Shown here piece after piece: positions 46,489-55,629 of a stretch of 64,000 bases of DNA. The DNA is from Methylocystis echinoides. GTDB taxonomy: Bacteria > Pseudomonadota > Alphaproteobacteria > Rhizobiales > Beijerinckiaceae. Position 1 is the stretch's first letter. Each line of letters starts with the position of its first letter. The notes under the pieces were generated by a model. The model was not told the DNA's origin and searched no databases. It saw nothing but the letters and a program-made list of their open reading frames with translations. The DNA is taken from contig NZ_CP156085.1 of NCBI RefSeq assembly GCF_040687965.1, forward strand, positions 235,384 through 299,383, written 5' to 3'. The position numbers and the translations under genes were made by a program.

Positions 46489-46859
46489 GACCGGGACTTC
46501 AACGCGTCGATAATGGCCGTGACCATGCCGAGATCTGCGTCGCGCCAGATCCAGACGCTCGCGCCATCGACGTCGAGTTCGATCACATGCGGCCGGACGG
46601 TAACCGTCTTGCTCTCCGGCGGCAGCGCCGCCGGCGCCGTCCCTCGCGGTTCAACAACGACCGGCGCGAAGGGAACTCCATCGGAAGCCGCCGCCTTTTC
46701 GCGTGCTTCGCGCCGCCAGGTGAACAATTGCTGCGGGGTCAGCCCCCGCCGCCGCGCAACCTGCGAGACAACCATGCCGGGCTGCAGCGATTCCTCTACT
46801 GCCTCCGCCTTCTCGTCATCCGACTATCGGCGCCGGCGTTCCCCACCGCCCGTGATCAC
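46485..46859 (-). pseudogene. tnpA: IS66 accessory protein TnpA (Orf1) with amber codon
   Basis: From GTG 46859 the frame reads VITGGGERRRR, then TAG (46824-46826) where relatives have Trp, then SDDEKAEAVEESLQPGMVVS and the helix-turn-helix RRRGLTPQQLFTWRREAREK. The rest is normal to ALKSRS. The nonsense codon removes most of the protein. Confidence 0.8.
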
Positions 46860-46900
46860 CTCAATGCGCTGGACAGTCTCGCCCTTCGGGTCAAGCGGAT

Positions 46901-47168
46901 GATCATATGTGGACGGCCCCCTGACAAGCACTCTTTTCGCTTTGAACGATTTGGTCGGCTGCGGTCATATGTCCGGCCTGTTAATGCGGGACTTATCCCC
47001 GCTGGCCCTGATGAGGTCCGACAACCAAGATCCCTTTCAAGTCTTCGAGCTTTGTGCTCCTGTCATCCCGCGGGTTGTTCTTGGTTTTCGGTCACGACCG
47101 TGTCGCTCATCACGCCTCAGTGCGCTTGCCAAACTCGAGCTTAGCAGAGGTATGCTTTTCTGCTTTGC
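46901..47168. other. Non-coding stretch at the 3' side of the IS110 transposase
   Basis: About 270 bp without a convincing gene. As part of an IS110/IS1111-type element it may be the non-coding end that in such elements can encode the guide (bridge) RNA. The boundary with the IS66 element was not resolved. Confidence 0.35.
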
Positions 47169-48191
47169 TCAGCATCTCGTGTAAAGTTCTGTTCGGAAAC
47201 ATTCGCCGGTCTTCATAATTGCCCAAATCGTTCGTGCAAGCTTGTTCGCCAGCGCTACGGTGACAAGTCGCGCAGGTTTCTTCAATCGCAGCGCCACGAT
47301 CCATTCGGCAAGCCCGCCCTTGTGTTGGCCAGCTCGACGCAACAACGATGTTGCCGACAAAACCAGCAGCTTTCTCATATGGCGGTTGCCTTGTTTGGTT
47401 ATACCCCCAAGCGTCTGTTTCCCGCCGCTTGAGTTCTGTCGCGGCGTGAGGCCAAGCCAGGCGGCGAAGTCACGTGCCGATTTGAACGCCCCCGGATCGG
47501 GCACAGAGGCCGTGATCATTGAAGCAATGAGTTTGCCGATGCCCGGCACGCCGTCGAGCAAGCGACTTGTTTCGCTTTGCGAATGGAGTCCAGCGATTTC
47601 CTTATCCAACGCGTTGATTGCCTTTTCGATACCATCAAGCGTCTGCGCCAGAACCTTTACCGTTGCCTTGAGCGCGGCAGGAAGCGACGTGTCTTCAGCC
47701 TCGGCGAGCAACTCCTCTACGCGTCCGACGCCTTTGGCGACGACGACGCCGAACTCCGCGAGATGGCCACGAAGGGCGTTGACGCTCATCGTTTGCTGTT
47801 TCACCAGTAGCTCCCGGGCCTTGTGCAGCGCCAAAGCAGCCTGCTGCTCGGCGCTCTTGATGGGCACGAAGCGCATATCGGGGCGCGACATCGCCTCGCA
47901 GATTGCTTCCGCGTCAACTGCGTCATTCTTGCCCCGCTTGACGTATGGCTTGGTGTACGACGGCGCGATCAACACCACCTTATGGCCCATCGCCGCGAGT
48001 TCACGTGCCCAGTAATGCGCTGAGCCGCAGGCCTCCATGCCGATTTGAGACGGATCAGTGTTTGCAAAGAACTCGCGCATTTTTGACCGCGTCAGTTTGC
48101 GCTTGACGGCGGGTTCGCCTTCTGCCGATAAGGCGTGCACTTGAAAATAGTTTTTGGCTAGATCGACGCCAATTCTTGCAAATTTTTGCAT
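47169..48191 (-). CDS. IS110-family transposase (DEDD recombinase)
   Basis: ATG 48191 opens MQKFARIGVDLAKNYFQVHA, the RuvC-like DEDD N-terminus with its first Asp. GKNDAVDAEAICEAMSRPDM holds further acidic residues. The C-terminal Transposase_20 domain has LDGVPGIGKLIASMITASVP and FAAWLGLTPRQNSSGGKQTL with its Ser. 340 residues is the normal length and no lesion is seen, so it is one of the few apparently intact transposases here. Flanking non-coding ends lie at 46901-47168 and 48192-48345. Confidence 0.92.
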   Translation of the reverse strand: MQKFARIGVDLAKNYFQVHALSAEGEPAVKRKLTRSKMREFFANTDPSQIGMEACGSAHYWARELAAMGHKVVLIAPSYTKPYVKRGKNDAVDAEAICEAMSRPDMRFVPIKSAEQQAALALHKARELLVKQQTMSVNALRGHLAEFGVVVAKGVGRVEELLAEAEDTSLPAALKATVKVLAQTLDGIEKAINALDKEIAGLHSQSETSRLLDGVPGIGKLIASMITASVPDPGAFKSARDFAAWLGLTPRQNSSGGKQTLGGITKQGNRHMRKLLVLSATSLLRRAGQHKGGLAEWIVALRLKKPARLVTVALANKLARTIWAIMKTGECFRTELYTRC

Positions 48192-48345
48192 GGCGGTTTC
48201 CCTGGTTACGCCCTGTTCAACGATGCTTCGACAGTTTGATGCCGTTGGAGCGAGGCCGTCCACATCATCAAGTCTGGACACAAGCCTTACCTCCTGCAGA
48301 GGATTAGACTCGCAGCTGATCCCATTTTAAAGGTGAGGTCAGGAC
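48192..48345. other. Non-coding stretch at the 5' side of the IS110 transposase
   Basis: About 150 bp between the transposase start and the truncated IS256-type gene. In IS110-group elements this side carries the bridge RNA and promoter. No RNA structure was computed. Confidence 0.35.
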
Positions 48346-48649
48346 ATCGCTAACGGTTCAAGCGTTCGGTCCGGCTGCCTGAGGGCGACGTTCCGGCGCG
48401 TAACGGGTCCGGCCTGTCGAAATCGGCGGCGTCGCGGCGCTTCGTGGCGCTGTCGGCGGCGCGGCTGCGGGAATGGATGGCGCGGGACCTCTCCGCCCTG
48501 GATTTGTTGGTGATCCAGATCGACGGGGTGCGCATGGTCGAGGACATGACCCTCGTGGCGGCGCTCGGCGTTGACGCAAGTGTAAATGCCGACTTTAAAT
48601 TCCCCAGAAGCGCCGAAGTAAAATTCCCCAGGCTGGCGGGCGTTGGCGA

Positions 48650-49190
48650 TCAGCCGATGTCTTGATCCGCGCCTCCGTTCTTGGGCGGTCGCTCACGACG
48701 ACGCAGGGTCGGCGGGATTGGCGCGGGTTGTATGCTGGCTTTCATCCGAACATGTTCGGGCAAGAGGTCGGCGTGCTCGCGCAGGCGATAGCTCGAGCCT
48801 TCCATCTGGAAGACGACGGCGTGATGCACGAGACGGTCGAGCAGCGCCGTGGCGACGACAGGATCGCCGAAGATCTCGCCCCATTCGGCGAAGCCGCGGT
48901 TCGAGGTGAGGATCATGGCGCCTTTTTCATAACGGGCGTTGACGAGCTGGAAGAACAGATTGCCGCCGCCCGGCGTAACGGGCAGATAGCCGATCTCGTC
49001 CACGATCAGCAGCGAGAAGCGGCAGAAGTAACGTATCTTCTCCCGCAGCGTCCCTTCGCGTTCGGCCCTGGCCAGCGTCGCGACGGTGTCGGCGAGGGAG
49101 GCAAAGTAGACGCTGCGGCCGGCTTTGACGGCTTCGACGCCGAGCGCCAGGCTGAGATGGGTTTTGCCCGTGCCGGCACAAGGGGCGGCA
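48650..49190 (-). pseudogene. istB: IS21 helper ATPase IstB, N-terminus missing
   Basis: The frame begins at the Walker A motif (AGTGKTHLSLALGVEAVKAG) and continues GRSVYFASLADTVATLARAE, SLLIVDEIGYLPVTPGGGNL (Walker B), ILTSNRGFAEWGEIFGDPVV and ATALLDRLVHHAVVFQMEGS. The roughly 80-residue N-terminal helical domain is not found upstream, where istA sequence runs instead. An internal deletion across the istA-istB junction is likely. Confidence 0.8.
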
Positions 49191-49219
49191 ATGCGTCGGG
49201 TAGTCGGCGGCGTGGCGCT

Positions 49220-50352
49220 GGCGACGGCATTTTCCGATGAGCCGGATCGAGACGTTTTTCGCCACGGCCCTCGAGCGGCGCATGGGCGGCGATCAATGCG
49301 CCATCTTCGAAGATGCGGATGGCGTCGGCGAAGACATGGACATCGAGGACGCGTCAGCGCGTCGTGTCCGGCACGCTGTAGAGATTGCCGCCGACGCTGA
49401 CCATGCCTTCGTGGGAGGCGCGTCGCTCGAGCCGCAGCACTGCCTGATAAGGCGTGGATGGCAATGGCTTGAGCGACGCCTTTTCCTCGGCGAAAGCCTC
49501 ATTGACGACGCGCCTGGTTATGGCGTGGACCCGCGGATTGGCGACGGTGTCCAGCCAGGTCCGAAGCTGGGCGTTCAGATCGTCGAGATTGCGGAAGGCG
49601 GCGCCCAGGAAAAAATCTTCCCGGATGTAGCGAAAGGGCCGCTCCACCTTGCCCTTCGTCTTGGCGCGGTAGGGCTTGCAGGCGCGCGGCTGAAAGCCGT
49701 AATGGCGCGCCAGATCGAGCAGCGCGCGATTGTAGACGACGAGGCCGTCCGGGTCTTCCCCGATGACGGCGGTCTTCATGCGATCGTAAAGGATCTCGCC
49801 CGGAACGCCGCCGAGCGCCTCGAAGGCGGCCATGTGGCAGCGCAGGACGCTCTGCATATCCTGGTGCAGGACGAAGCGCGCCCAGATGAAGCGGGAATGG
49901 CCCAGGACCATGGAAAAGAGCCAGACGATCCGCTTGACGCCGGGCTCATCGAGGAACTCGACATCGAAGCGGGCGAAGTCGACCTGAGCCTGTTCGCCGG
50001 GCGGCGTCTCGAAGCGCACCTCGAAGCCTTTCGGGCGCGGCGGCCGAAGTTCGCGCAGGAAGTCGGTGACTGCAGTGTAGCCGCCGGCATATCCGCGGCC
50101 CTTGATCTCTCGCCACAACCGGCGGCCGCTCAGCGCCGGAAAGGCGGCGAGGCGCTCCCGTAGATAGGGTTCGAAGGTAGCGATCGCGCGTTCGCGCGGC
50201 GGCCGGGCCTTGTAGCAGGGCGCCGCCAGCCCCGAAGCGATGTGCTTGCGGACCGTCTTCCTGTCGATTCCGAGCTGGCGCGCGATAGCGGACACAGAGA
50301 CACGCTGACGATGCAATTCCAGGATCATGACAATTTCCCCGAGTTTGATCAC
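49220..50352 (-). pseudogene. istA: IS21 transposase IstA with in-frame TGA
   Basis: GTG 50352 has GGGAGGG upstream. The helix-turn-helix VSVSAIARQLGIDRKTVRKH and the integrase core (EQAQVDFARFDVEFLDEPGV, GEILYDRMKTAVIGEDPDGL, KGKVERPFRYIREDFFLGAA) are complete. A TGA at 49354-49356 sits between TTR and RVLDVHVFADAIRIFEDGAL, which continues the protein in the same frame. The C-terminus then runs into the damaged istB start. Confidence 0.85.
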
Positions 50353-51927
50353 GGCGCCCTCCCTCCCGCCAACGGGAGCAGCGTCGGTGAGTCGGCGCGC
50401 CACCCGGCCTTCCAGGGCATGCCCTGGAAGGCCGGGCGCCACGAAAACTGGGGAATTTTCAATCGAAACATTTGGGGAGTTTACGTCCGGCACTCACAAC
50501 GCAAGCGGTGACAAACATCCGCTCGGGCTGGTGGAGGGCGCGACGGAAAACGCAGCGACCGTGCAGGCCTTGATCGACAATCTCGTCGAGCGCGGGCTCG
50601 ATCCCGCTGTTCCTCGCCTGTTCATCATCGACGGCTCCAAAGCGCTCGCCAAGGCGATCCGGGCGACCTTCGGGCGCGAGGCGGCCATTCAGCGCTGCCA
50701 GATCCACAAGGCGCGCAACATCCTGGACCGGCTGCCGAAATCCATGCATGCGTCCGTTCGCCGAGTGCTGCGTCAGGCATGGGAGATGAATGACGCCTCG
50801 AAGGCCGAGAAGCTATTGCGCAACCTCGCCCGGCGCCTTGAAAAGGACTGGCAAGGCGTTTCCGCCTCGATCCTCGAGGGGTTCGACGAGATGCTGACCG
50901 TCACGAGGCTGGGTCTGCCGCCTGAGCTGCGGCGATCGCTCGCGTGCACGAACATGATCGAAAACGTGATGGGGACGTTGCGGCGCGTCTGCCGGAACGT
51001 GAAATACTGGCGATCCCCGTCGATGGCTCTCCGTTGGGCGGGCGCAGCCATGCAAGAAGCCGCCAAGGGCTTTCGGCGGCTCAAGGCCCACAAGCAGCTC
51101 CCGATCCTGAGGGCGGCGCTCGCCGCCCGAAAGCTGAACGTCACTTCAGCCAGCTCGAATCTTGCTGATGCCGCGAGGGCAGCATAGTCTTTCAACCAGC
51201 GACGCCCGCTGCTCGCTTTTCAACAGCAAGCGGGACATCCCCTCGTCAAGACGGCCACGCCGATAACGAACGATAGCTTTAGGGCCCGGACCCATAAAAT
51301 GGTTGGCGTGAGTGCCGTATCGTGATTCACAGCTTCCGAAAGGAAGCGCTCATGATCCTGAAATCTGGCGGGCGGTGGATCGATGCGCCGCCGGAATACG
51401 GGCCGAGGAAGACACTCTATAACCGCTATGTCCGCTGGGCGGCGAAGGGCGTTTGGCTCAATCTGTTCCATGTGCTCGCCGCGGCTGGCGGGCCGCCCGC
51501 ACAGCTTCTGATCGACTCCTCCGCGGTCAAGGCGCATCGGTCGGCCAGCGGGGGCAAAGGAGGGAGCGCGCCCAGGCGATCGGTCGATCGCGCGGCGGAC
51601 GCACGACCAAAATCCATGCGCTGACGGACGCGCAATGCCGGCCGGTCGCCTTCATGCTCACTGGCGGCAATGTCGCCGATTGCACAGCAGGAGCCGAGCT
51701 TCTGTCGAAGATGCCCGCCTGCGACATCCTGCATGGCGACAAGGGCTACGACAGCGACGCCCTTCGCCACCAGATTGAGGCTGACGGGGCCATGCCGAAC
51801 ATCCCGCCGAAGGCCAATCGCAAGTGGAAGAACTGTAAGCGCTCAACGGGACCCGTGTAGCGGCTATAGGCTTTGACGCCGATGATTGGTTGCCCTGGAT
51901 TCGGGTGATCGACATAGGTCTGAGCAT

Positions 51928-52296
51928 ATGTCTGGAGATAGAACGTTTCAGGTTTTGGATGTCAGCCCGGCGCGAACCCGTCGCACGTGGTCTCGCGCGG
52001 CGAAGGAGATGATCGTCGCCGAGGCAAGCGAGGCGGGCGCCAACGTGTCGGCGGTCGCCAGAGCGCACGGCGCTAGCGTGCAGCAGGTGTTTCGCTGGCG
52101 CCGAGAGGCTTAGAAGGCGGCTGCAGCTGGATCGTCGGTCTCGTTTGTCGAGCTGGCTCCTGCACAGAAGGTTGAACCGGCTCCGGTTCAAACCGATGCG
52201 TGCGAGATTGCTGTGGCTGGCGTCATCCTGCGCATCGGCCCCTGTGTCCCCACAAAACGGGTGGTCGAGCTCATTCGCGCGGCGCGCCTGGCATGA
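51928..52296 (+). pseudogene. tnpA: IS66 TnpA (Orf1) with amber codon
   Basis: From ATG 51928: PARTRRTWSRAAKEMIVAEA and NVSAVARAHGASVQQVFRWR (helix-turn-helix). TAG at 52111-52113 follows RREA. The same frame then continues KAAAAGSSVSFVELAPAQKV and AVAGVILRIGPCVPTKRVVE to a TGA that overlaps the tnpB ATG. The internal TAG separates the DNA-binding half from the rest. Confidence 0.8.
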
Positions 52297-52637
52297 TTCC
52301 TCCACATGCCCGGATTGTTCTTGCGACGAAGCCAGTCGACTTTCGCAAAGGCCCGGACGGGCTGGCGGCGCTCGTGCGCGACGGTGGCGGCGATCCCTTC
52401 GGGGGCGCCCTTTACGTCTTTCGGGCCAAGCGCGCGGATCGCGTAAAGATCATCTGGTGGGACGGCACGGGCCTGTGCCTGTTCGCCAAGCGACTGGAGA
52501 CAGATCGTTTCTGCTGGCCGAAGCTCACGTCGGGAACGATCCATATGTCCGTTTCCCAGCTTACGGCCCTCGTCGAGGGCATGGATTGGACACGGGTTCG
52601 CAGCGCGCCCCAAACACGGCCGACGAGCGTCGGCTGA
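52293..52637 (+). CDS. tnpB: IS66 accessory protein TnpB (Orf2)
   Basis: ATG 52293 overlaps the tnpA stop (ATGA). 114 residues with RIVLATKPVDFRKGPDGLAA, GGALYVFRAKRADRVKIIWW and DGTGLCLFAKRLETDRFCWP. It appears intact. It differs clearly from the TnpB of the other IS66 in this window, so the two elements are different IS species. Confidence 0.92.
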   Translation: MIPPHARIVLATKPVDFRKGPDGLAALVRDGGGDPFGGALYVFRAKRADRVKIIWWDGTGLCLFAKRLETDRFCWPKLTSGTIHMSVSQLTALVEGMDWTRVRSAPQTRPTSVG

Positions 52638-52639
52638 AG

Positions 52640-54245
52640 ATGCGGCATAGTGATTCATATGCTTGTCTTCGAAGCATGGATGGCGACCTGCACGACCTCC
52701 CCGACGACCCCGCGGCGCTGAAGGCGATGATCGCCGACATGCGGCTTTCGCAGACGTCTCTCCAGGCGGAAGTCGTGGCGCTGAAAGCGGCGGGCGCCGA
52801 GGCGCAGGCGCGGATCGAACGCCTGCATCTTCTGTTGAAAACCATTCAGCGCGCGACCTACGGGCGCAGCTCCGAGAAGCTCGACAACAGCCAATACGCC
52901 TTCTCCTTCGAAGAAGTGCAGACGGGGCTTGGCGCGGTCGAGGCCAAACTGGAAAGCCTTCGGCCAAAAGCGGCTCATAAATCCGGCGGCCGTCGTCCGC
53001 TATCGGCGCATCTGGAGCGCATTGAGGAAGTCATCGAGCCGGATCCGCTGACGTGCGCCTGCGGCGCTTGCGCGCGGGTCAAGATCGGGGAGGACGTCAG
53101 CGAACGCCTCGACGTCACTGCTCCAAAGTTCTGCGTGATCGTGACGCGCCGTCCCCGATACGCCTGCACGGCATGCCGCGAGAGCGTCATCCAGGCGCCG
53201 GCGCCCGCTCGCCTGATCGAGGCCGGGATCGCCACGGAGCGACTTCTGGCCACCATTGCCGTCTCCAAATACGCCGATGGATTGCCGCTCTACCGCCAGG
53301 AGGCGATCTTCGCGCGCGAGAGGGTCGAACTCGGGCGCAATCTCCATGGCCGGCTGGATGGGGCATGTCGGGTTCCACCTCGAGCCGCTGGCCGAACGTC
53401 TCTTTCAGCTCATCCGGGCTGGTGACACAATCTTCGCCGACGAGACAACCTTGCCGGTGCTTGCGCCCGGACGGGGCCGAACGCGGACTGGCTATTTGTG
53501 GACCTATCTGCGAGACGACCGGCCCTGGGGCGGCGCCGGGCCGCCGATCGTCGTCTACCGCTTTGAGGACAGCCGCGGTGCGGAGCGCCTCGAACGGCAT
53601 CTGGCAGGCTGGCGCGGCATCCTTCAATGCGACGGCTATGCGGCCTATCGCCGACTTGCGGAGCCCGACCGGCCCGGGGGACCGGTGACGCTTGCCTGCT
53701 GCTGGTCGCATCTGCGCCGGGAGTTTTACAAACTCCATATCGCGGGGGTCTCGCAGACGGCGACCTGGACAGTCGAGCGCATGGCGGACCTATGGGCGGT
53801 CGAGGAGCAGATCAGAGGTTGCGATCCGCAAACCCGTCGTGACGTTCGCCGCCATTCCTCAACGCCGATTGTTGACGAGCTTCAGACTCAATGGGAAGCC
53901 GAGCTGGCGCGGATCTCCGGAAAATCCAAACTTGCGGAGGCGATCCGATACGGCCTGACTCGGACGGAGTTCCGATGCTTTCTTGATGACGGCCGCGTCG
54001 AGCTCGACAACAATAGCGTGGAGCGCGCAATCCGCCCGCAGACCATCACGCGTAAAAATGTGCTGTTCGCGGGGTCAGAGGCGGGCGGCGACACCTGGGC
54101 GACAATCGCATCCCTCCTGGCAACCGCGCGTCTCAACGACGTCGATCCCAACGCATGGCTGACGCAGACGCTCGAGCGCATCGCCGCCGGTTGGCCCAAC
54201 AAAGACATCGACGCACTCATGCCCTGGAACTTCGCACGCCCCTGA
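52640..54245 (+). pseudogene. tnpC: IS66 transposase TnpC, frameshifted
   Basis: First part: HDLPDDPAALKAMIADMRLS, a coiled coil, TYGRSSEKLDNSQYAFSFEE, the Cys motif CACGACARVKIGEDVSERLD and VSKYADGLPLYRQEAIFARE. Around 53345 one extra base (CTCCATG) shifts the frame. The catalytic part continues as MAGWMGHVGFHLEPLAERLF, TIFADETTLPVLAPGRGRTR, CWSHLRREFYKL and NNSVERAIRPQTITRKNVLF, ending PWNFARP. Confidence 0.88.
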
Positions 54246-54440
54246 CGCCAAGCGTTGGACGCTTACGAAGAACTGCTTCTCGCCGTTCCTCTATCGCAAC
54301 CGCAACACCATCGAGTGCATGTTCTGTCGACTGAAGGACTTCAGGCGCGTCGCAACGCGGTATGACCGCAGCTCTGCAAACTTCCTTGCTGCAGTCTGTA
54401 TCGCAGCTACCGTCAGCTTTTGGTTATGACTCTGGACCTA

Positions 54441-54475
54441 AGCCAATCAGGCACTAAAGTACATAACATCCTCAG
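54441..54475. mobile_element. Orphan right end of the IS5-family copy A type
   Basis: AGCCAATCAGGCACTAAAGT and CATAACATCCTC are nearly identical to the right end of the element at 3005-3812 (one base differs in the terminal repeat). No matching transposase adjoins it. It is a solo IS end left by a rearrangement or overwritten by the neighbouring IS5-type element. Confidence 0.75.
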
Positions 54476-54479
54476 ATGT

Positions 54480-54938
54480 CTAACCGTCTTCCGAAGTCGT
54501 AGGCGTGACCGGCCCGAACTCAGCGTTGCTGTAAAAATAGGTGAACATCAGCCCGAGCATGGCAAGTGAGGCGAATAGTCCGGAAAAACCTCCGATCCAC
54601 AGGCCCGACGACTCGCCAATCTCGCGGGTGACGTCGTGGCCGGCCATACCTCCCAGTAAGGATACGAAGAGGGCATTTATATGCACGATGCGGGGAAACT
54701 TATCCGCGAGTTCATCGGGAACCGTGCCGCTAGGAAAAAACTTCAGCGCCACGACGCGCGCTTGTCCAATGACGATGACCGACAGCAACCCCGCGACCAC
54801 ACCAATCAAGAGGCCGCTATTGAAAAAGTTACCCAAAACGCTTCCCACAACAGCACCGACGCATAGGCCCAAACCAAGCAAAAGCATGACATAAATCGAG
54901 GTGAGACCTCCGCTCCGATCGACGGCCATCCGATTCAT
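54480..54938 (-). CDS. Hypothetical membrane protein (four helices)
   Basis: The 152-residue protein has four hydrophobic segments: YVMLLLGLGLCVGAVVGSVL, LIGVVAGLLSVIVIGQARVV, INALFVSLLGGMAG and GGFSGLFASLAMLGLMFTYF. An internal ATG (MAVDRSGG) nine bases into the frame is a possible start. No family is recognised. It is an isolated gene ending immediately beside the orphan IS end. Confidence 0.55.
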   Translation of the reverse strand: MNRMAVDRSGGLTSIYVMLLLGLGLCVGAVVGSVLGNFFNSGLLIGVVAGLLSVIVIGQARVVALKFFPSGTVPDELADKFPRIVHINALFVSLLGGMAGHDVTREIGESSGLWIGGFSGLFASLAMLGLMFTYFYSNAEFGPVTPTTSEDG

Positions 54939-55629
54939 TCCCGCGTTTAAGGAGCCTTCCCCCAGGTAGCCCGGACGTAAAATTAGATCAGCCCACGAAC
55001 GAACTCTGTCAAGGTGGCAAGCAGTCAGGTATTTCCTCAGGGGCCCGGAGTTTGACGCCGTTGCAGCGGTGCTGGCGCAGCAGCGTTAGTTAAAGCTTGG
55101 GGCCCCGCGATGACTCCAAAGATGATATTCGGGACAGATGAACTTCCTGCGCCTCTGGGGGAATACGAGCAGTCGGCCCCTGCGATGCGGCTCGACCTCA
55201 TGCACGGTGTGTTATAGGGGTGGCGCTCGAGCTAATGCTGGCGAGGCTCGGTTTGCGCCTGGGCGGAGCGGGCGCCCCTGTTGAGACACGGTAGCGACGG
55301 CGCAGTCAAAGGCGGTTTAACTGTGGACCGACAAAGGCGTAGCTGCGTCCTGTGAGGATCGACCAAGAACACATGCTCAATGCATGTTGCTTAATGCTAA
55401 CTAAGGGGGGGCGCCTGATGATAAAAGGCGGTAATACGTTTGAGATACAAGCCTCTAGCCCATCCTATTCGCGCAGCCTGCCAGCTTTGCTGAGTTTTTT
55501 CCGCGGCACGATCGCGGACGTGCGTCCGCGTTGCGTTTGGCCGCTGAGTAATCTCTGCACTTTTGGAACGCGTTGGAGTTGAAAGGACGGGCTCTCTGGG
55601 GCTTGCGGATGCGGTCTCTGCCCCGTCGT
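54939..55629. other. Intergenic region, no confident gene
   Basis: About 690 bp between the hypothetical membrane protein and the IS1380 transposase. Only short ORFs of random appearance were seen, for example 55352-55582 and a 35-codon frame at 55110. Confidence 0.5.

Larger units (their letters stand above)
44517..46900. mobile_element. IS66-family element (copy 1), inserted in the tniB remnant; right end approximate
   Basis: Carries tnpA, tnpB and tnpC on the minus strand in the usual order. The left end is taken at GTAACCGCTG (44517), immediately after tniB coding sequence stops. The right end lies between the tnpA start (about 46860) and 46920; matching terminal repeat and target duplication were not found by eye. 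Confidence 0.7.
48581..50498. mobile_element. IS21-family element inserted in the IS256-type transposase
   Basis: Ends are TGTAAATGCCGACTTTAAAT (48581 on) and the complement of a 3' end reading TGTGAGTGCCGGACGTAAAC inward from 50498. Both are followed by CTCCCCA/TTCCCCA repeats, as in IS21 multiple terminal repeats. The 7-bp direct repeat ACGCAAG flanks it (48574-48580 and 50499-50505). Confidence 0.9.
48358..51187 (+). pseudogene. IS256-type transposase (copy B), 5'-truncated and split by IS21
   Basis: Part 1 (48358-48580) reads RLPEGDVPARNGSGLSKSAA, RRFVALSAARLREWMARDLS and LDLLVIQIDGVRMVEDMTLV with the first catalytic Asp. Part 2 (50499-51187) continues SGDKHPLGLVEGATENAATV, LFIIDGSKALAKAIRATFGR (second Asp) and CTNMIENVMGTLRRVCRNVK (Glu), then ends at TAG. 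Removing the IS21 and one copy of its target duplication restores an unbroken frame (GVDASGDKHP). The N-terminus is missing at the IS110 side. Confidence 0.9.
51835..54267. mobile_element. IS66-family element (copy 2) nested in the IS5-family transposase
   Basis: Terminal repeats are GTAAGCGCTCAACGGGACCC (51835 on) and, inward from 54267, GTAAGCGTCCAACGCTTGGC. A perfect 8-bp target duplication GAAGAACT flanks the element (51827-51834 and 54268-54275), as expected for IS66. It carries tnpA, tnpB and tnpC on the plus strand. Confidence 0.95.
51322..54429 (+). pseudogene. IS5-family transposase, frameshifted and split by IS66
   Basis: Piece 1: SGGRWIDAPPEYGPRKTLYN, WAAKGVWLNLFHVLAAAGGP and LLIDSSAVKAHRSASGGKGG (first Asp). 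After a frame change near 51565 it reads RAQAIGRSRGGRTTKIHALT and ACDILHGDKGYDSDALRHQI (second Asp) up to NRKWKNC. Piece 2, after the IS66 (54268-54429): KNCFSPFLYRNRNTIECMFC, RLKDFRRVATRYDRSSANFL and a TGA. Frame change between the two halves is programmed in some IS5 subgroups, so the AAAGGAGGGAG site may be genuine. The usual N-terminal 60 residues are absent. Confidence 0.85.
51281..54440. mobile_element. IS5-family (IS427-like) element (copy B), split by an IS66 element
   Basis: Contains a plus-strand transposase in pieces at both sides of the IS66. Imperfect ends are AGGGCCCGGACCCATAAAAT (51281) and the complement of ATGACTCTGGACCTA (ending 54440). Without the nested 2,433-bp IS66 and one target copy the element would be about 720 bp. 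Exact boundaries are approximate. Confidence 0.65.

Noticed and set aside
44602..46902. A 766-codon plus-strand open frame
   Set aside because: It is antisense to IS66 tnpC/tnpB/tnpA, and its translation (Arg/Asp/Gly-rich) has no domain. GC-rich codon bias keeps the opposite strand free of stops.
45703..52113. TAG recoding (amber suppression) as explanation for in-frame TAGs in several transposases
   Set aside because: TAG is the normal terminator of otsA, the histidine kinase, csp3 and the oxidase I-III gene here, so a reassigned TAG is not supported.
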